Origin: Chlorella sorokiniana
Lineage: Eukaryota > Chlorophyta > Trebouxiophyceae > Chlorellales > Chlorellaceae
Direction of reading: 5' to 3'
Length of the DNA: 64,000 bases
Assembly (NCBI GenBank): GCA_025917655.1
Contig: CP084619.1
Coordinates: 1,426,001-1,490,000, forward strand
Position numbers and translations under genes: made by a program. Positions 34,801 to 48,874 of this stretch are shown piece after piece. The notes beneath the pieces were generated by a model, which was not told where the DNA came from, did no database searches, and worked only from the letters and a program-made list of their open reading frames with translations. Positions within the stretch are counted from its first letter, which is position 1, and every line of letters begins with the position of its first letter.

Positions 34801-37800
34801 GCACTTGCTGGTGCACATCGGCAGGCCGACACATCCCGCCTGGCTCACCCGCACTGCGAGCCTGTACATGCCTGCTCCCATCCTTCCCTGAAAGGCAGGC
34901 TGCTGCCATGTGGTCAACCCCACGCGCCTTGCCCCTTGCCCCCCCCTTTCCTTGCCCAGGGCTGCGAGCGCTCCGTCATCACCTACTCCACCCTCATCTC
35001 GGCCTGCGAGAAGGCGGGGGAGTGGGAGCTGGCGCTGCAGCTGTTTGAGGAGATGCGGGGGAGGGGTGCGTGCCCAACGTCATCTCCTACAACTCCCTCA
35101 TCACCGCCTGCGCCCAGGGTGAGGCGCTGGCAGCAGGGGGCGGGGGCAGGGCGCGCTGGCGGGGCGCGCGCTGCAAGGCACCCGACCACGCGCCGCGCGG
35201 GTTGTGGACACGGGCGGGGTTGGTGTGCAGGCCATGTGACAGGCGGGCCGCTTGCTTGCCTGCGGAAAGCAGAAACCTGCTCAAGCCCTCCTTCGCTTGC
35301 CCCCGAACCTTCTCGCGCCCTCGCAGGCGCTCAGTGGGAGAAGGCTGCGGAGGTGTTTGAGGCGATGCAGCGGCAGGGCTGCCGCCCGATGTCGTCACCT
35401 ACACTGCCCTCATCTCCGCCTATGAAAAGGGCGGCCAATGGCGCCGCGCCCTTGCGGTGAGCCGCCCCGCCCGCCCCGCGCCTGGCAGCGCCCAGCACCC
35501 CCGGCAGCTCCCTGTGGCCGCCTCTGCAGCACTCTGCTCGGGGTGCAAGGCTCCAACGAGTGGCAGCTCCCCGCTGGCCCCTCACCTGCTCACCCTCATG
35601 CCCCTGGAGCCTCTGGCTGCGCCTGCGGCCCCTCACAGCAAGCTTCCGCCCCACCACCCCACCCCATCCCACCCACCCCCCGCCCCGCGGCAGGCTTTTG
35701 AGGAGATGCGGCGCCGCCCCTGCCCCCAGACGCCATCGTCTACGCCGCCATCATCGACGCGCTGTGGGACACGGGGCTGTCCTGGGCGCAGCGCAGGGCG
35801 GTTGCACTTTACAAGCAGGCGGCGCAGGTGAGTGTGTGTGTGTGTGTGTCTGTGTGCTGGGCGGGAGGGGGACGTGCTCATGTTCCTGGGGGATGGGCGA
35901 GTGGGGTCGGGGCACGCGGGGGGCTGGGAGCGCATGCCGGCCTGCACGGCACTGATGCTGCACGGGGGTGGGCAGCGCCGGGCGGCATGGAGGGCGGTGC
36001 TGGAGCAGGCCGAATCAGCAGCCGGGGTGTGGGGACTGCGCCGCGGGTGGATCGTGCACGGCTGGCTGGCCCCCTCCCCAGGCGCGCTGGCTGCGCCGAG
36101 CCTGCTGGCCCTTTTTCTCCCTGCCACCCCCCCAGGAGGGCCTCAACCGCTCCCACTCCCACGAGTGCGGCGGCAGCTGGGAGCTCAACCTGCACTCCAC
36201 CACGGCGGGCGTGGCGCTGCTGTCCCTGCACTGCTGGCTGCACGAGCTGCAGTGAGTGGGGGAGAGAAGCTGCTGGGCAACCTGCCAAGCACTCCAAGCT
36301 CGCCCTGCGGCGCTGGACCCCGCCTAGGGCTGCTATGCTGGCGCGGCAGCGTGTCCAGCTGGGCTGGCAGAACTGCTGCGCTGCCCGTCACGCCTCCCCG
36401 CAAGCTGGCCCCTGCCTGCGCTGCTCCGCCCTGTTGACATGCACCCCCCGCTCCCGCCCTCTCTCCCGTCTCCTGGCAGTGCCAAGCTGGAAGGCGGCGG
36501 TCCCGGCGCGATGCCCCATCGCCTCACCATCGTGGTGGGACGGGGCAAGGCTCGGGAGGCGGGCCAAAGCGTGGCCAAGGACTGCGTCACAGCGCTGCTG
36601 CGCTCGCTGCGCGCGCCCTTCCGCGACAGCCCAGACTCCACCCCGCCATCGGCCGGCTGGAGGCCTCGGGGCAGCAGGCGGCCGACTGGCTGGCGGCCGA
36701 TGCAGACGCCGTGCTGGCCGCCGTCATCCCGCCCGCCGGCGAGGGCCTGGAGGCGGGGGGCCCAGCGGCCACGCAGCAGAGGCTGCAAAGGCGGCGAGGC
36801 TGCTGCAGCGGTGGGCCTGCAAGATGACGACGCACAGGGCGGCGAGGCTGAGATCGCGCGAGCCGCCGCGGGGTCGGCGGCGGCGGCTGCCCCTCCCGCC
36901 CAGCTGCAGCCCCAGGCGCACCAGGCGGGCGCAGCGGCGGCGCCGCCCGCGGGCAGGGACGCCGCGGTGGCGGCTGCCGAGGCCGCCGCCGCCGTGGCTG
37001 TTGCGGGGCTGGGGCGGGCGCCGCTGCACGGCCCGACCCGGAGCTGGAGGCTGAGCTGGCGACAGAGGCCAGGTGGGCCGCCGCTGGCACGCCGCTCCTC
37101 TTGCCCTCTGCCGCCCTGCGCCCCTTCGTCGCGCCGAACGTCCTGCCTGCCCCTCGACAGCGCACATTTCACCTTGCTTCACATGCACGCACATGGGCTC
37201 ACAGACTCACAAGCATGACGTGAAGCTATGCACCCTGTACACACACACACACACACTCACACACTCACTCACTCCACCCTCCACGTGCCCCCCCCCCGCA
37301 GGGTTGTGGAGGCCTTTGCGACGGTCAAGTTCTTCGAGGAGACTCACTGCCTGAGCCTGCAGGCCATGGGCCCGGCCTACACCCAGCAGCGCGCCGACCT
37401 GGTGGCCCTCGCCCGCACCCTCGGCGCGCGCCTGGGCCTGCCCGGTGCGCGGGAGCAGCTGCGCGGCAGCTGCCGCACACCCAGCCTGCACGTTCTGCCA
37501 CCCCGTACGCGGCCTGCCAGGCTCCTGCGAGCTGCCGCCTTCGTTCGTCTCTGGGAGCAGCGGGTTGGCTGCGACGTCGGCTGTGACCTTCGCCCTGCTC
37601 CCCTGCCTTGTGCTGTGTCGCTGCACTGCAGAAGAAACCGTGCACGACGCCGTGCTTCTCCTGGACCGCGCCATGTCGGCGCCGCTGCAGGTGGCGGAGG
37701 GCCTGCTGGGCGTGGCGGTGGCCGCCTGCCTGGCCGCCGCCGCGGAGCAGGCGCCGCCGCCCAGGGCTCCAGCCCCCACCCTGGTGAGAGGCTGCTGGGC

Positions 37801-39171
37801 GCTCTGCTTTCCTCCTGTGCTGCCGCCGCCCCTGCGGACACGCAACCCAGCCCCCCGCCAGCAAGCTCCCTGCCCTGGCCTGGCCTGCTCTGTCCCTGCT
37901 CGCGTCCCTTGACCACACACACCATGCCCCCCCAACCCCCCACCCACACACGCACCTATACACAAAATGATGGCGTCAGGCTGAGGTGTCGAACGCGACG
38001 GGTGTGCTGCCCGAGCTGCTGACCCAGGTGCACGCGTCGCTGGTGGCGGCGCTGGCCCAGGACACCGCCGCCATCTCAGCCCTGCGCTGCCTCAGGCTCT
38101 TTCTGGAGCGGCTGGGGGCCTGCACACCCCGCACAGGCAAGGGTGAGGGTGAGGGGCCCTCGTGCTGAGGGTGGCTTTGTGAGGGCGAAGCCTGCGTGTG
38201 AAAATCACAGAAAGGGCGGGGGGCGGGGGGCGGCGGCGCGCCCCGCCGCCTCGCTGCTCTCCAGCCGGCCCCTGCCGCCAAGGAATGCCTCGCCGCCTGG
38301 CCACCGTTCCCCTCGCCGCCGCGCAGGGCTGGCAGGTTCGCGGCCCCTTCCGCCTGCTGCACGAGACGCTGGCCGACCCGGAGTTCCTCAACTACCGGCC
38401 CTCGGGTGGGTGCATGCGCTGCTGCGTGCGTGCGTGTCTGTAGGGGCGGGGAAGAGGCAGGGACTTGGTGGGAGTGGGGCCGCGGCTGCCGAGGAGGCGA
38501 ACCAGCCCCTGCTCTGCGCCTGCCTCGACGCACTCCTCCTCTGCAACTATCCGGTGGTCGCTGCTGCTGGGCGTCATGCGGTCGCTGCTCACGCGGCTTC
38601 TGCAAGCGGGGGGCTCGGGCCTGGCGGGCTGCCCACCCGATGCCGCCGCGTTCTGCAGCTCACTCGCTCCCGCCCCCGCCCTCCCCCGTGCGCCCGCAGT
38701 GGTGGCGGCTGCTGTGCTGTTCGTGGACCGCCGCTCTCGCGGCCTGGCCCCCTACTGGCCGTCGGCGCTGGCGCAGCTGACCGGCTACGCGGCGCAGGCT
38801 ACGCCCGAGCTGGCGGCGGCTGTGGCGGGGCGCAGCGCCTGCACGACCGCCTGCAGGTGCCCGCCGCCCTGCTGGGCTTCCAGCCAGCGGCGGCGGCGGC
38901 GCGCGGCGGCGGCGACGGCGGCAGCGCAGCCGCAGGCTCCGCCCCGCCCACCCCCGGCAATGGCGCCCCGCCCGCTGCCCCCTCTGCCGGCGGCAGCGCA
39001 GCGGGCCTGAGCCGGGTGCCGTCGGCGGCCGCCGTGCCGCTGTATGCACCAGCGAGCACGGCGGGCGCGCTGCACCCGGCGGCGCTGGCGGCGGCCGTGG
39101 CGCAGCTGCTGCCGGGCTCTCCGGGCGTCGCCGACGCCGCAGTCCTGCCTGAGCCACCCCCAGCGCTGTGA
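31881..39171 (+). CDS. PPR-SmR-cyclin fusion protein (green-algal PPR-cyclin family)
   Basis: Three-part protein. The N-terminus (from MFGAGGIAGSSADSRHQQHH) is rich in Gln, Gly, Pro and Met, with repeated GMQGMPGMGMP, and shows no clear transit peptide. The middle has nine P-type 35-residue pentatricopeptide repeats between about 33020 and 35830; signatures include VHTFSALMNVCIKCGQYKLA, VVTYNTLIDVYGKSGQWEEA, VITYSTLISACEKAGEWELA and VVTYTALISAYEKGGQWRRA. An SmR-like domain follows: WELNLHSTTAGVALLSLHCW, then LTIVVGRGKAREAGQSVAKD. The C-terminal third (about 37300-38900) is cyclin-like: VEAFATVKFFEETHCLSLQA, a helix set around ETVHDAVLLLDRAMSAPLQV, then FRLLHETLADPEFLNYRPS and VVAAAVLFVDRRSRGLAPYW. 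PPR proteins bind organelle RNA; SmR domains can nick nucleic acid. Several frame slips fall in G or C runs inside repeats. Start and stop are moderately sure. Confidence 0.85.
33366..33447 (+). repeat. (CA)n-rich tract before a PPR-cyclin 3' splice site
   Basis: CA/CCCACA-rich stretch ending in the acceptor CCCCGCAG that opens the exon EMRDRGIERN. Confidence 0.8.
35828..35852 (+). repeat. (GT)n tract after a PPR-cyclin 5' splice site
   Basis: GT repeat starting directly at the donor GTGAGTGTGTG that follows the exon ending KQAAQ. Confidence 0.85.
37231..37266 (+). repeat. (CA)n tract before a PPR-cyclin 3' splice site
   Basis: CA/CTCA repeat followed by a long C run and the acceptor CCGCAG that opens the cyclin-like exon starting with VVEAFATVKF. 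Confidence 0.85.
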
Positions 39172-40532
39172 GGGGTCCACGCGGGTCGGCCGCGCCATGC
39201 ACCCTTGCCCTGGTTCCGCCATGCGCCCTTGCACACCGCCAGGCCTCGGATGTCAGGCTCTAGGTGCCTCCGCACACGCCAGCCGAATGGGAGTCGTGCA
39301 CCCTCCATACCCCACCCGCCCCCCACACACCACCAACATCAATACCCACCCACCCCCTCTGACCCCCTTGAACCGCCCGCGCCTAGCTGCCGGCCCGGAT
39401 GGCGTTGTGCTGCTCAGCAAGTCCCCCTTGAGCCGCCTAGCTTTGACCCCTTAAACTGCCACATTTTCCTGTCTTGAGCCACAACCACCCCTCTCACCCC
39501 CCGCCCCCACCCTACCCTACCCCAACCCCCAGCGTTCCCTAACACCCACTCGCCTGAGCGACTTTGCCATATCTTCAGCATGCGGCCCAGCTGCCCCTAC
39601 CCATGTTCTGAGAGCAGAGCGAGCACTGACTTCCTCAGCACTGCCGCCCAGCGCTGCAGTGCGCTGCCGCTGCCATGCCCAGACCCCAGACCCAGAGTGA
39701 CAAGAGGTGCTGCACAACCCTCAACCCCATTATTCCCCATCCCGGTGCACCACCAAAACTCAACACGTGCAGTGGCACTTTCTGTTTTCATGCCCCGTGC
39801 TGCCTGCACATGCTCACATTCAGGTTTCACATCCTGCTGTCTGGCCTCCAGCCCTGGGTCCACGCACCGTTTTCCCCTGCCTCCTCGCAGGCCATCCCCC
39901 GTTGCTCACGTTTTGTGTAATCATTTTTTCTTTCTTCTTTTTCTTTACCATATGTGTACTTCCATTCTTGATTGAGCGCCAACTGTTGTTTGTTTGGAGG
40001 GATAGGAGGGCGGCCCCCGCCTGCTGCCGCTCCCATGCCATCACTGGGCCTCGCGTATCACTTAATTTTTGGGGAAAGTTGTTTTATTCTTTGCATTCGT
40101 TCATGCGCAACTTGCTGGGCATGTTTTTTAACATCCTTGCTCACAGTGGTTAATATCGGGGTGGACGGCACAGGTTTACCACTGGTGTTTCAAGTATGTC
40201 CCCAGTACCACTGTGGCTGCTGCTCGTCCACAGCTGCACATGGCTGCTAGAAATCACTCTGCTGGCATGCCCCAAAGAGCTGGGGCGGCAGCCCCCTCCT
40301 CTGCCTTCGGTGCAGGGCCGCATGCGCCAGCCGTGCGCTGGCCACCAGCAGCCGCATGCCACGAAGGACGGCTCAAAGCGGGGCTTCTACGGGGGGCACA
40401 CCGGAGGGCACGGGTCACACTTACTACCAGGGGCAGCAGCGGGAGTTGTCTTGCTCAGCTGTGCTGCAGCAACGCGTCCCCCAACCCCCTGCTCCCTCAC
40501 CCGCCCATCCATCCCGCTTCCATTGCTGCTCG
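39172..40532. other. Convergent intergenic region
   Basis: About 1.36 kb between the PPR-cyclin and METTL26-like stops. The stretch 39900-40160 is clearly T-rich and has TGTAA at 39916-39920, a possible but distant PPR-cyclin poly(A) signal. No gene seen. Confidence 0.55.
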
Positions 40533-42160
<1,628 letters not shown>

Positions 42161-45100
42161 ATGGAGCCCATCAATGTTCATTGGGCTGATACGGAGGGGC
42201 AACGGGTAGGGTGTGGGTAGCAACGCGGGTACTGTGCCGCCGATGCCGCCACGCGTCGTGCTGCTGGGAATGCCGCTGCTGTTCAGCCCACTGCCCCACT
42301 CCTCGCTGGCACCCACCGTTGCAGGAACTACTCAGACGCCGCGTCCTTCCCCTGTGCGCCTCTGCCGATTCGTGTCGCTCGCCGCTGCTAGGAGCATGTG
42401 GCCGACCTGTGCAGCACAGCTACCGCTGCGGCGCTTGCCGCATTGGGCCCAACCCCGCTGCCCCCACCTGACCTTCCTTTGCTTTCGCAGACGAACCCAA
42501 GGAGTCCCTGGATATATCTGTGGTCCGTGGCCGCGGTGTGGACGTGCTGCATGACCCCGTTTTCAACAAGGTGCGCAGCAAACGTCACAAAATGAAGCTG
42601 CGCTCAAGCCCCACCCGGCCTGCACGCACGAGCAGGGTGCAAGCCTGCCAGGCAGACCTCCACCCCTGTCCGCCCAAGCGCTTGGCTGGGGGAGGCGAAG
42701 GGCAAGCCTGCCCGCCCCCACGTGCAGGGCACTGCACATCCTCTGGTGGAGCGGGAGCGGCTGGGCCTGCGGGGGCTGCTGCCGCCGCGCGTGCTGACCA
42801 TGGAGCAGCAGGTGCTGCTCCGCTTCCTGGGGGCAGCGCAGGCAGCGTCGGAGGGAGGTTTGGGCGGGATGGCGCTCGCGTTGAGCCGAGCGGGGCATAG
42901 GGCTGTCGCCGCCGGCTGCGGAGCTTGTGGGGTGGGCCGAGTGCGGTCCACCTGCGCTGGCTGCCGTGAGCACGCCCAGCCGACCGCTGCGCCCCACCTG
43001 CCCACGCGGCATGCAGATTGCTCGGGCCATGGACCGCTACTGGCATGGCGAGGACTTCATCGATCCCAGCCAGGTGGGCAGCTCGCGCGTTCCCCCGCCC
43101 CTGGCTGGCTTTGCGCTCCAGCTCCTGCCAGCAACAATGAGATGCCCTGTCGGTCGATGCACCCCTCTTATGAGGGTGCGCTGGCAGTTCCATGGAGGCC
43201 GATAGCACCTGCGGCTGCGTTGGACATGTGCAGCCCTGCCAGCGCTCCGCCGCACCAGCCACCTCCTTTCCCCCCTTGCATCGCACCCCTGCTGCCCGCA
43301 GGTTGAGAGCGGCGGGGTCACCCACGAGCACACCCGCAAGTGGCTGTGCCTTCAGGACCTGCAGGCAGGCGCTGCCGCCCGGTTCCGCTGCACGGCAGCA
43401 GGGCCGGAGGCTGCTGTCTGGGGCTGTGGGCGGCGTTCTGGCTGCGCTGCCGCCTTCTTCGCTTTCTCTCCGCCGCACAGCTTCCTCTGCCAACCCTGCT
43501 GGTGCTCAACTCAGGTCCTGCTGGTGCCAACGCGCCCCCCACACACACACACACACACTGGTGGAGCACACACTTGCTCCAGCTGTATCGTCACTCCACG
43601 CCCCCACCCTTTTGCTGTGCTGGCAGGACCGCAACGAGACGCTCTTCTACCGCCTGCTGTGCGACAACTTTGTGGAGATGGCGCCCATCATCTACAGTGA
43701 GGGCTAGCGGCGTCCCCGCCCGCACCGCCGCTGCGCGCGCTCCGCCTGCATGCGCGCACCTGCTTGCGCTGCCACCTGTGCCTGCCGCTCCTGGTCCTCT
43801 CCGCCCTGCCACACGCCTGCCTGGGCCCACCCCACGCGCGCTGCGTGCACGCAGCCCCCACCGTGGGCTGGGCCTGCCTGAACTACCACAAGCTGTGGCG
43901 CCGCCCGCGCGGCATGTACTTCTCGGCCAGCGACCGCGGAGAGATGGTGCGCCTGCCCCGCCCTGTGGGCGCGCCTCCCCGCCCTGCGCATGCGCCAGGG
44001 TGCCGCTGGCAAGCTCGCCAACTGGGCGTGCCAGGGCGTGCCAGGGTACAGCGACGGTTGTGCCCCCGCACACCTTGCGCCTCTAGCTCCTGTCAGGCTG
44101 AAACAATACGCTGCCCATCTTCTGCTCGCCTCCCCCCCCACACACACACACACACGCGTTACAAATAGGCCTCCATGGTGTGGAACTGGCCGCACGAGCA
44201 GGTGGACGCAATCGTGGTCACCGACGGCTCGCGCATCCTGGGCCTGGGTGGGGCACACGGCGGCGGCGGGGGTCCCCGCACTGATGCATGGCGCCCCTCT
44301 GCTGCCGTTTGCTGGCTGGCTCGCAAATGCGTCTGCGCGTGGCGGGCGACAGTGACCTGGGTCGCTGTGATGTATGGTCCAGCCGAAGCAGTTGCAGCCT
44401 CAGCTGGCGTAGGCGGCCTGCTGCGCCGCCGTTGCTGCCGTCCAGGCCCTCCCTTCCTTTCTCAGCACCCCTGCCGCCCTTTCCTCTCTTTTTTGATACC
44501 CAGGCGACCTGGGCGCCAATGGACTGGGCATTCCCGTCGGCAAGCTGGATCTTTACGTGGCAGGTGGGTAAAGCCGGGGCTCCTGCCTCCCGTGCCTCCT
44601 TGCGCGATGCCACACGGTACCCCCCCCCCCCCCGTTGCCGGGCTGGGGCGCCCCTGCCCTCCTCATCTCGCTCGCTCCTGGCCACCGTGCCTGCGCACCC
44701 ACCCCAGCGGCAGCCCTGATGCGCTCCCGCTGCGCGCATGCTTGCATGCAGCCGGCGGCTTCAACCCGGGCCGCGTGCTGCCGTGCGTGGTGGACGTGGG
44801 CACCAACAACGAGCGGCTGCGCCAGGAGCCCTGGTGAGGCGCGCGGTGGAGCAGGCAGAAGTGCCCAGAGCAGCAGCGCACGGGTTGTGGATGCGCCCCC
44901 TCGCTCGCTCCTAGTTGGGCGCAGCGTCCTCCCCCATTTCGCCAACACAAACGCGCTCCCTACCACCCCCACCTGGCTGGCCCCCGGGCCGCAGGTACAT
45001 GGGGCTGAAGCAGGAGCGGCTGCGGGGCGACGCCTACTACGAGGCCAGTGGGGAACCATGCGGCAGCCCCTGATGCGCTGCCTCCCCGTGGCTGCTGCTG

Positions 45101-48100
45101 CAGCCTGCCAGCCGGCTGCCTCAAACCAGGTGGGAGCATGCGGTTCTACCCCCCCTTTGCTTGCTGCAGGTCATCGATGAGTTTGTGCAGGCAGTGATGG
45201 GGCGCTGGCCGCGCGCGGTGCTGCAGGTGGGTGGCCGGCTGCAGCGCGGCTAAGGCGGCCGGGCGTGAGTGAGCACATCGTGCTGCCCTGCCCACCCCAC
45301 GTTCATTACTGTTGCATGCCCCTCCCTCCTCTTTCCCCCAGTTTGAGGACTTCAACATCGAACACGCCGCCCCGCTCCTAGAGCGATACCGCTACAGCGT
45401 GAGGCAGCGGTTCAGTGGCGGGCTGGGCGGCGGGGGGGGCTGCCCGCTGAGGGACACAAACCCTGCCAGCTTGTTCCCTTCAATGCGCTGCCTGTTTCAG
45501 ACCGCGCTGCACTCACAGAGCTTCTGTCCGCCCCCTCCCCCACGATCATGTGCAGCACTGCGTGTTTAATGACGACGTGAGCTGGAGGGGGTGTGCCAAA
45601 CACCTCGCACGCATGCATCGCTGGCTTCTTCTAGGCTGCCACTTCCGTGGATGTTCAGCAGTGCACCGGTTGCCGCTGCTGAGCCTCCCTGCCCACGGGT
45701 CGCCCCTGCAGGTGCAAGGCACTGCAGCCACAGCGGTAGGCGGGCTGTATGGCGCGATGGCGGTGGCTGGCAAACCTGCATCCGGTGCGTTGCAGCGTTG
45801 CCCCGCCGTGCTGCCGTCCGCTTAGATGGCATTGGAGCTGGGATATCTTGTGCTGGGATGTCTTGAGCCTGCCATGCAGCCTAAGAATGTGGCCATGCTT
45901 GCCCTGCCCGCAGCGCTGGCCGACCAGAAGTTTGTGGTGCTGGGTGCTGGCTCTGCCGGCATGGGAGTCGTGTCCATGATTGCGCAGGGTGAACACCTGC
46001 TTCACCACCTGCACCTTGCGCATGGGTGAAGGCTGTGTGCACGCTGAGCGCCACCGTCGGTGCTGCTGTGTCCTGTGGGCCAGCGGCGGAGGCCTGCAAG
46101 GCGGCGGTGCCTGGCCTTGGTGCACCATCGCCACACCCACCCCACCCACCCCGCACCATCATGCAGGCATGGTCAAGCATGGCCTGTCGCCCGAGGACGC
46201 CGCCTCCCGCTTCTATGTGCTGGACGCACGTGGCCTCATCACGCAGCAGGTGCGGCGCCGCGACTGTCGTCGCTGTTCTGCCCCCTCTGCAGCAGCCTCT
46301 GTCGCAAGCGTCGACTTGGTTGCTTCCTGCTGCCGCCGCTGCAGCGCGCAGGGCTGGAGGCGCACGTGAAGCCCTTTGCACGCAGGGATGAGAGCCCGGG
46401 TGCGCTGGTCGCCAGCTCAGCAGCGCTCAGCTGGGAGTTTGTGTGTGTGTGTGTGCATTGGGGGGGGGGGGGGGGGCAGCAGCGGCTGCCCTGTGCTTGC
46501 CGGCGAAATGGGCAGCCTCGTGGCGGCCCGCCTCTCAGCCCCTGCCGGCTTTTGCGGCTTGCAGAAGGTGAACCGTTCTTGGACGTCGTGCGGCGCGTGA
46601 AGCCCACCGCCCTGATTGGCCTGGCTGGCGCGGGACGGCTCTTCACCCCTGAAGCGCTCAGGTGTGGAGGCAGCCTGCGGGGCACAGGGCTGCATGCATG
46701 GCCTGTGGCATGCGTCGGCCCCCTCTGCTGGACAGCGGGCGATTGCACCTGGCTTCACCGCTCAGCCGTGTTGCTGCCCTGTGGTGCACCGCAGGCTCAT
46801 GGCGCAGTACAACGAGCGTCCCATCGTGATGCCGATGAGCAATCCAACGAGCAGGATGGAGTGCACGCACGAGGAGGCGCAACAGTACTGCGAGGTGCAC
46901 GCCTGCGGCGGCGGCTGCTTTATGCGCTTCATCGCCCGTTTGTGTCAGCTGCTTTTTGTGTTTGATGAGGACCGTGACGGGTGCGTGTCCCTCTTGCTCT
47001 CTGCCGCACTGCAGGGGCGCGCCATCTTTGCCTCGGGATCGCCGCAGCCAGACGTGGAGTTCGGCGGCCGCAAGTGTGCCGCCAGCCAGGCCAATAACAT
47101 GTGAGCCCATGCTGCATGCGGCGACATTGGATGAGGGCGCCTTTCAACAAGTCAGGAGGGCGGGTGGCGGCCAGTTCTGCCAAGCTTGGGAGGACGCCTG
47201 CGATGCGGCGCTCCTCTCCCACCAGCTTCCCTGGCTGGAGCGGGTGGGGCCCGGGTGCCTCGGCCACCCTGTTCCCTTGCTCCTGCAAGGGCCGCCCTTG
47301 ACCTGCTGTGCCCTTGCCGCAGGTACATCTTTCCGGGCCTGGCCATGGGCGCCTTCCTGGCCCGCGGCAACGTGTTCACAGACGGAATGCTGATGGCGGC
47401 GGCGGAGAGCCTGGCGACGTGAGGGGCAGGGCTAGTGCCCAGGCAGCAGGCTGGCCAGGGAGCTTTGCCTGTTTGATGGGGGTGCAAGGGTGTTGGTTGG
47501 CCCCTGCAGTCCAGGAACGAGATGAGAGCGCAAACTTGCCAACTTTGGCAGGCCATGCGTTGGCTGGCCCGCGGCGGCCTTCACCCGCGCCCTCCTCCCT
47601 CCTACCTTGCAGGCTGATCACTCCCGAGGAGCTGGCCCAGGGGCGCGTCTACCCCAACATGCGCAACATCAGGTGGGGCGCATGCCGACAAGGCAGCAAA
47701 GCGCACCCAGTGCTGGCAGAGCGACGTATACATGCACCCAATGGCACGGCTGCGGGACTCAATATGTGTGAGTTCATATACCATGGCACCTGCAGGGACA
47801 TCTCGCTTACTGTCGCGCTGGAGACGATGAAGGCGGCGGCAGAGGAGGGGCACCTGCACAATCCCAACGCGATGCGGGAGCTGGCACGCGGCGACGACCA
47901 CCTCCGCCGCTACATCGCAAAGCACATGTGAGGGGCAGGGGGCTGTGCTGCGTGCTGGGATTTGCTTGCGACCCGCATCGGGAGGGGTTGGCAGCCTGAA
48001 GCGATGCTGACACGGCATGCACCCTATGTGGGTGGTGCTGTGACGCCGCAGAGGTAGCCTGGAAGGGGTCCAGCAGGGGGCCTTGTGTGCCAACTACACA

Positions 48101-48379
48101 GCTAACATTGCTGACCATGTCAATGCGCTGTTGGCCCCATCCTGCAGGTTTTGGCCCGCGTGAGTCCGCTGCCCGGCAGGGGCGCCCACCGCCACTGGTT
48201 CTGCTGGCAGGACCGCCGCGCTGCCGGAAGGGTGGTTGCCCGGCTCAACTTTTGGTGTTCTGTCGCTGCCGGTCCTAATCTGCTGCTGCTGCCACCCCTG
48301 CTCCACATGCAGCTACACCAACCTGACCCCGCCGCGGCCTGAAGGATACCACAGCTGGGCCCCTCACGTCAACAGCTGA
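42161..48379 (+). CDS. Malic enzyme, probably NADP-dependent
   Basis: Oxidative decarboxylation of malate to pyruvate with NAD(P)H. More than 15 exons. After [13 protein letters not shown] the family blocks follow in order: [40 protein letters not shown] (malic signature start), [103 protein letters not shown] then [11 protein letters not shown] (metal site). The dinucleotide fold is [20 protein letters not shown]. Then come [40 protein letters not shown] and [16 protein letters not shown]. It ends [13 protein letters not shown]. Cofactor preference is by family resemblance only. No transit peptide is visible, so it is probably cytosolic. Exon 1 joins exon 2 only if the GGGG at 42196-42199 is one base short, so the start is tentative. 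Confidence 0.85.
45556..45576 (+). other. 21-nt micro-exon of the malic enzyme
   Basis: Seven codons (HCVFNDD) between a TGCAG acceptor and a GTGAGC donor. The Asp residues belong to the conserved metal-binding FNDD motif, so the exon is required. Confidence 0.75.
46460..46476 (+). repeat. 17-nt poly-G preceded by (GT)n, malic enzyme intron
   Basis: A GT repeat (from about 46440) and a 17-base G run lie close downstream of the donor after the exon ending ARRDE. Confidence 0.85.
48148..48159 (+). other. 12-nt micro-exon of the malic enzyme
   Basis: The upstream exon ends in phase 2 at 47927 (…AKH AT) and the last exon begins with C TAC ACC. The 12 bases between CCTGCAG and GTGAGTCC supply MFWPA in frame, giving KHMFWPAYTNLTP. 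Confidence 0.65.
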
Positions 48380-48874
48380 GCTGGCCAGCACCGCCCCAGG
48401 AGTGTGACAGCACCTGATGGGCAGGGGCAGCTGCTCTGGCGAGGCACCCAGGCCGCTGCGACATCACGTGTGACGCAGCACACACGCAGTTTGGTGTGAC
48501 GCAGCCGCTTTGCAGAGCAACAGCAAAGGACAACCCATCATTCAATGAAACAATGCAATTTATTGATGAATCCATTCTTGCTCAACCTTCTGTTCCCTGC
48601 TACCTTTCCGCCTTGAGTCTGCCCAGACAGCGCTTTGCTTGTGAACTGCAACCTGTCGATAGCTTTTAGTGTGCGTGGCTTTCCAGGAATTATTGCAAGA
48701 TGTGGGCAGGGCATTGTACGAGGGTACCGAGGTCAGCAGCAGCAGATGCGAGAGTAACAAACAAGTGTACAGGGGAGACACTGGCGCAGAAGCAGAGGCA
48801 AGTCGGGGCACGTTTAAGGGGAAGGAAGAGAGGCACAACATGAAATGCTTGGTTGTGACAGGGCATGACGGTCC
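48380..48874. other. Convergent intergenic region
   Basis: About 495 bp between the malic enzyme and APC11 stops. AT-richer around 48530-48720. No gene seen. Confidence 0.6.
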
